A stretch of DNA of 64,000 nt from Bacteroidales bacterium. GTDB lineage: Bacteria > Bacteroidota > Bacteroidia > Bacteroidales > VadinHA17. Below the pieces are notes generated by a model. The model was not told the DNA's origin and ran no database searches. It was given only the letters and a program-made list of their open reading frames with translations. A program made the translations under genes and the position numbers. Where the stretch lies: the NCBI GenBank assembly GCA_016709865.1, contig JADJLX010000002.1, forward strand, positions 248,001 through 312,000. Direction: 5' to 3'. Below, piece after piece: positions 63,418 through 64,000 of the stretch. Every line of letters begins with the position of its first letter. The stretch's first letter is position 1.

Positions 63418-64000
63418 TTAGGCTCGGGGGTGAGCCTGTTTGTATATTTTTTTTAATTTTTCAAATGTATTGTGGGTATATATCTGCGTCGCCGATAAAT
63501 TGGCATGTCCAAGCAGTTCTTTTATAGAATTCAGATCAGCTCCGCGGTTTAGCATGTGGGTCGCAAAGGTATGACGCAAAATATGAGGACTCTTCTTTTC
63601 AATCGTAGTCACCATTGCAAGATATGTATTTACTATAGTATAAACATATTTATCATACAACTTGTTTCCCTTATCCGTGACAAAAAACCAATCTCCCTCA
63701 GGATCAACTGTTTTTTCATCCCTTAATTTAATATATTCTTGCAGCCGCACATTAAATGATTTGACAAGAGGTATGATCCTTTGCTTATTCCTTTTCCCCG
63801 TTACCTTAACAGTTCCTTCTGAAAGATCAATATCGCTATTCCTCAGTCCAATCAGTTCTGCCCTTCTCATTCCGGTCATATACAGCATCTCAATTATTGT
63901 CCGGTTTCTTACACCGGCAAAACCATCACCGAATGCCTTGACATCAAGCAGATCACCCATGGCAGCCTCCTCAACAAATACGGGAAGAGTTTTTTTCCGT
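63418..64000 (-). CDS. xerC: Tyrosine recombinase XerC (5' end beyond the window)
   Basis: The frame stays open through position 64000, with typical pre-catalytic sequence RKKTLPVFVEEAAM before the internal Met at 63960, so about the last 194 codons are seen. The catalytic set is complete: Arg in MTGMRRAEL, Lys in KVTGKRNKQR, His-x-x-Arg in HILRHTFATH, His in LLGHANLS and the nucleophile Tyr in TQIYTH. It likely resolves chromosome dimers at dif. Its position before hpf and the tRNA-tuf cluster is usual in Bacteroidota and argues against a phage integrase. Confidence 0.93.
   Translation of the reverse strand, partial: RKKTLPVFVEEAAMGDLLDVKAFGDGFAGVRNRTIIEMLYMTGMRRAELIGLRNSDIDLSEGTVKVTGKRNKQRIIPLVKSFNVRLQEYIKLRDEKTVDPEGDWFFVTDKGNKLYDKYVYTIVNTYLAMVTTIEKKSPHILRHTFATHMLNRGADLNSIKELLGHANLSATQIYTHNTFEKLKKIYKQAHPRA

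Noticed and set aside
63418..64000. Integrase of a mobile element
   Set aside because: The position before hpf and the tRNA-tuf cluster and the XerC-like sequence point to the housekeeping recombinase; no attachment site or phage genes were seen.

Overview
The window reads as a stretch of chromosome from a Bacteroidota bacterium, most likely an anaerobic, Bacteroidales-like lineage. The basis is gene content and signals seen directly: a TonB-dependent receptor paired with a DUF4249 lipoprotein, DUF3467 next to rpoC, an S46 dipeptidyl-peptidase, DUF4907 and DUF5916 proteins, many lipoproteins, LytTR regulators, and a promoter of the -33 TTTG / -7 TAnnTTTG type ahead of the tRNA cluster. An oxygen-sensitive glycyl radical enzyme with its activase and an Fnr-type regulator beside a ferredoxin fit anaerobic life.

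Left part (1-12.6 kb). After a truncated Tat-exported oxidoreductase, a DUF4907 lipoprotein, a LytTR regulator and an unknown lipoprotein comes the most unusual locus: eight tightly packed minus-strand genes (12630 down to 4061). They encode a PqqD-like peptide-binding protein, an ATP-grasp ligase, a fold-III PLP decarboxylase whose N-terminus looks like a RiPP leader (YxxPxI), a urea-transporter/LytM peptidase fusion, a TPR beta-barrel protein, a TPR protein, and a LytS-type kinase with its LytTR regulator. I know of no described system with this set.

Middle (12.8-49 kb). Mostly metabolic and housekeeping genes: an MFS transporter and ROK sugar kinase, malic enzyme, a cytidylate-kinase-like protein, NfeD/stomatin, a trans-4-hydroxy-L-proline dehydratase (HypD) with activase, a TonB receptor/DUF4249 pair, an OadA-like carboxyltransferase whose biotinyl domain lacks its lysine, an M3 peptidase, two large sensor kinases, a Crp/Fnr regulator divergent from a His-rich ferredoxin with a 24-bp palindrome between them, a sugar isomerase, PdxB, a GT39 glycosyltransferase, a DUF5916 protein, DPP11, and a DUF2520-KdsC-UbiA-Maf operon. 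Intergenic gaps repeatedly contain degenerate 7-10-bp tandem repeats, often as complementary inverted pairs, with a different unit at each place. A MITE-like 210-bp inverted repeat lies at 26941-27150.

Right part (49.5-64 kb). The conserved transcription/translation block, all on the minus strand: xerC (cut by the window end), hpf, tRNA-Thr(TGT), tRNA-Tyr, tRNA-Gly, tRNA-Thr(GGT), tuf, tRNA-Trp, secE, nusG, rplK, rplA, rplJ, rplL, rpoB, rpoC and DUF3467. The tRNA-tuf order matches the thrU-tyrU-glyT-thrT-tufB order of E. coli.
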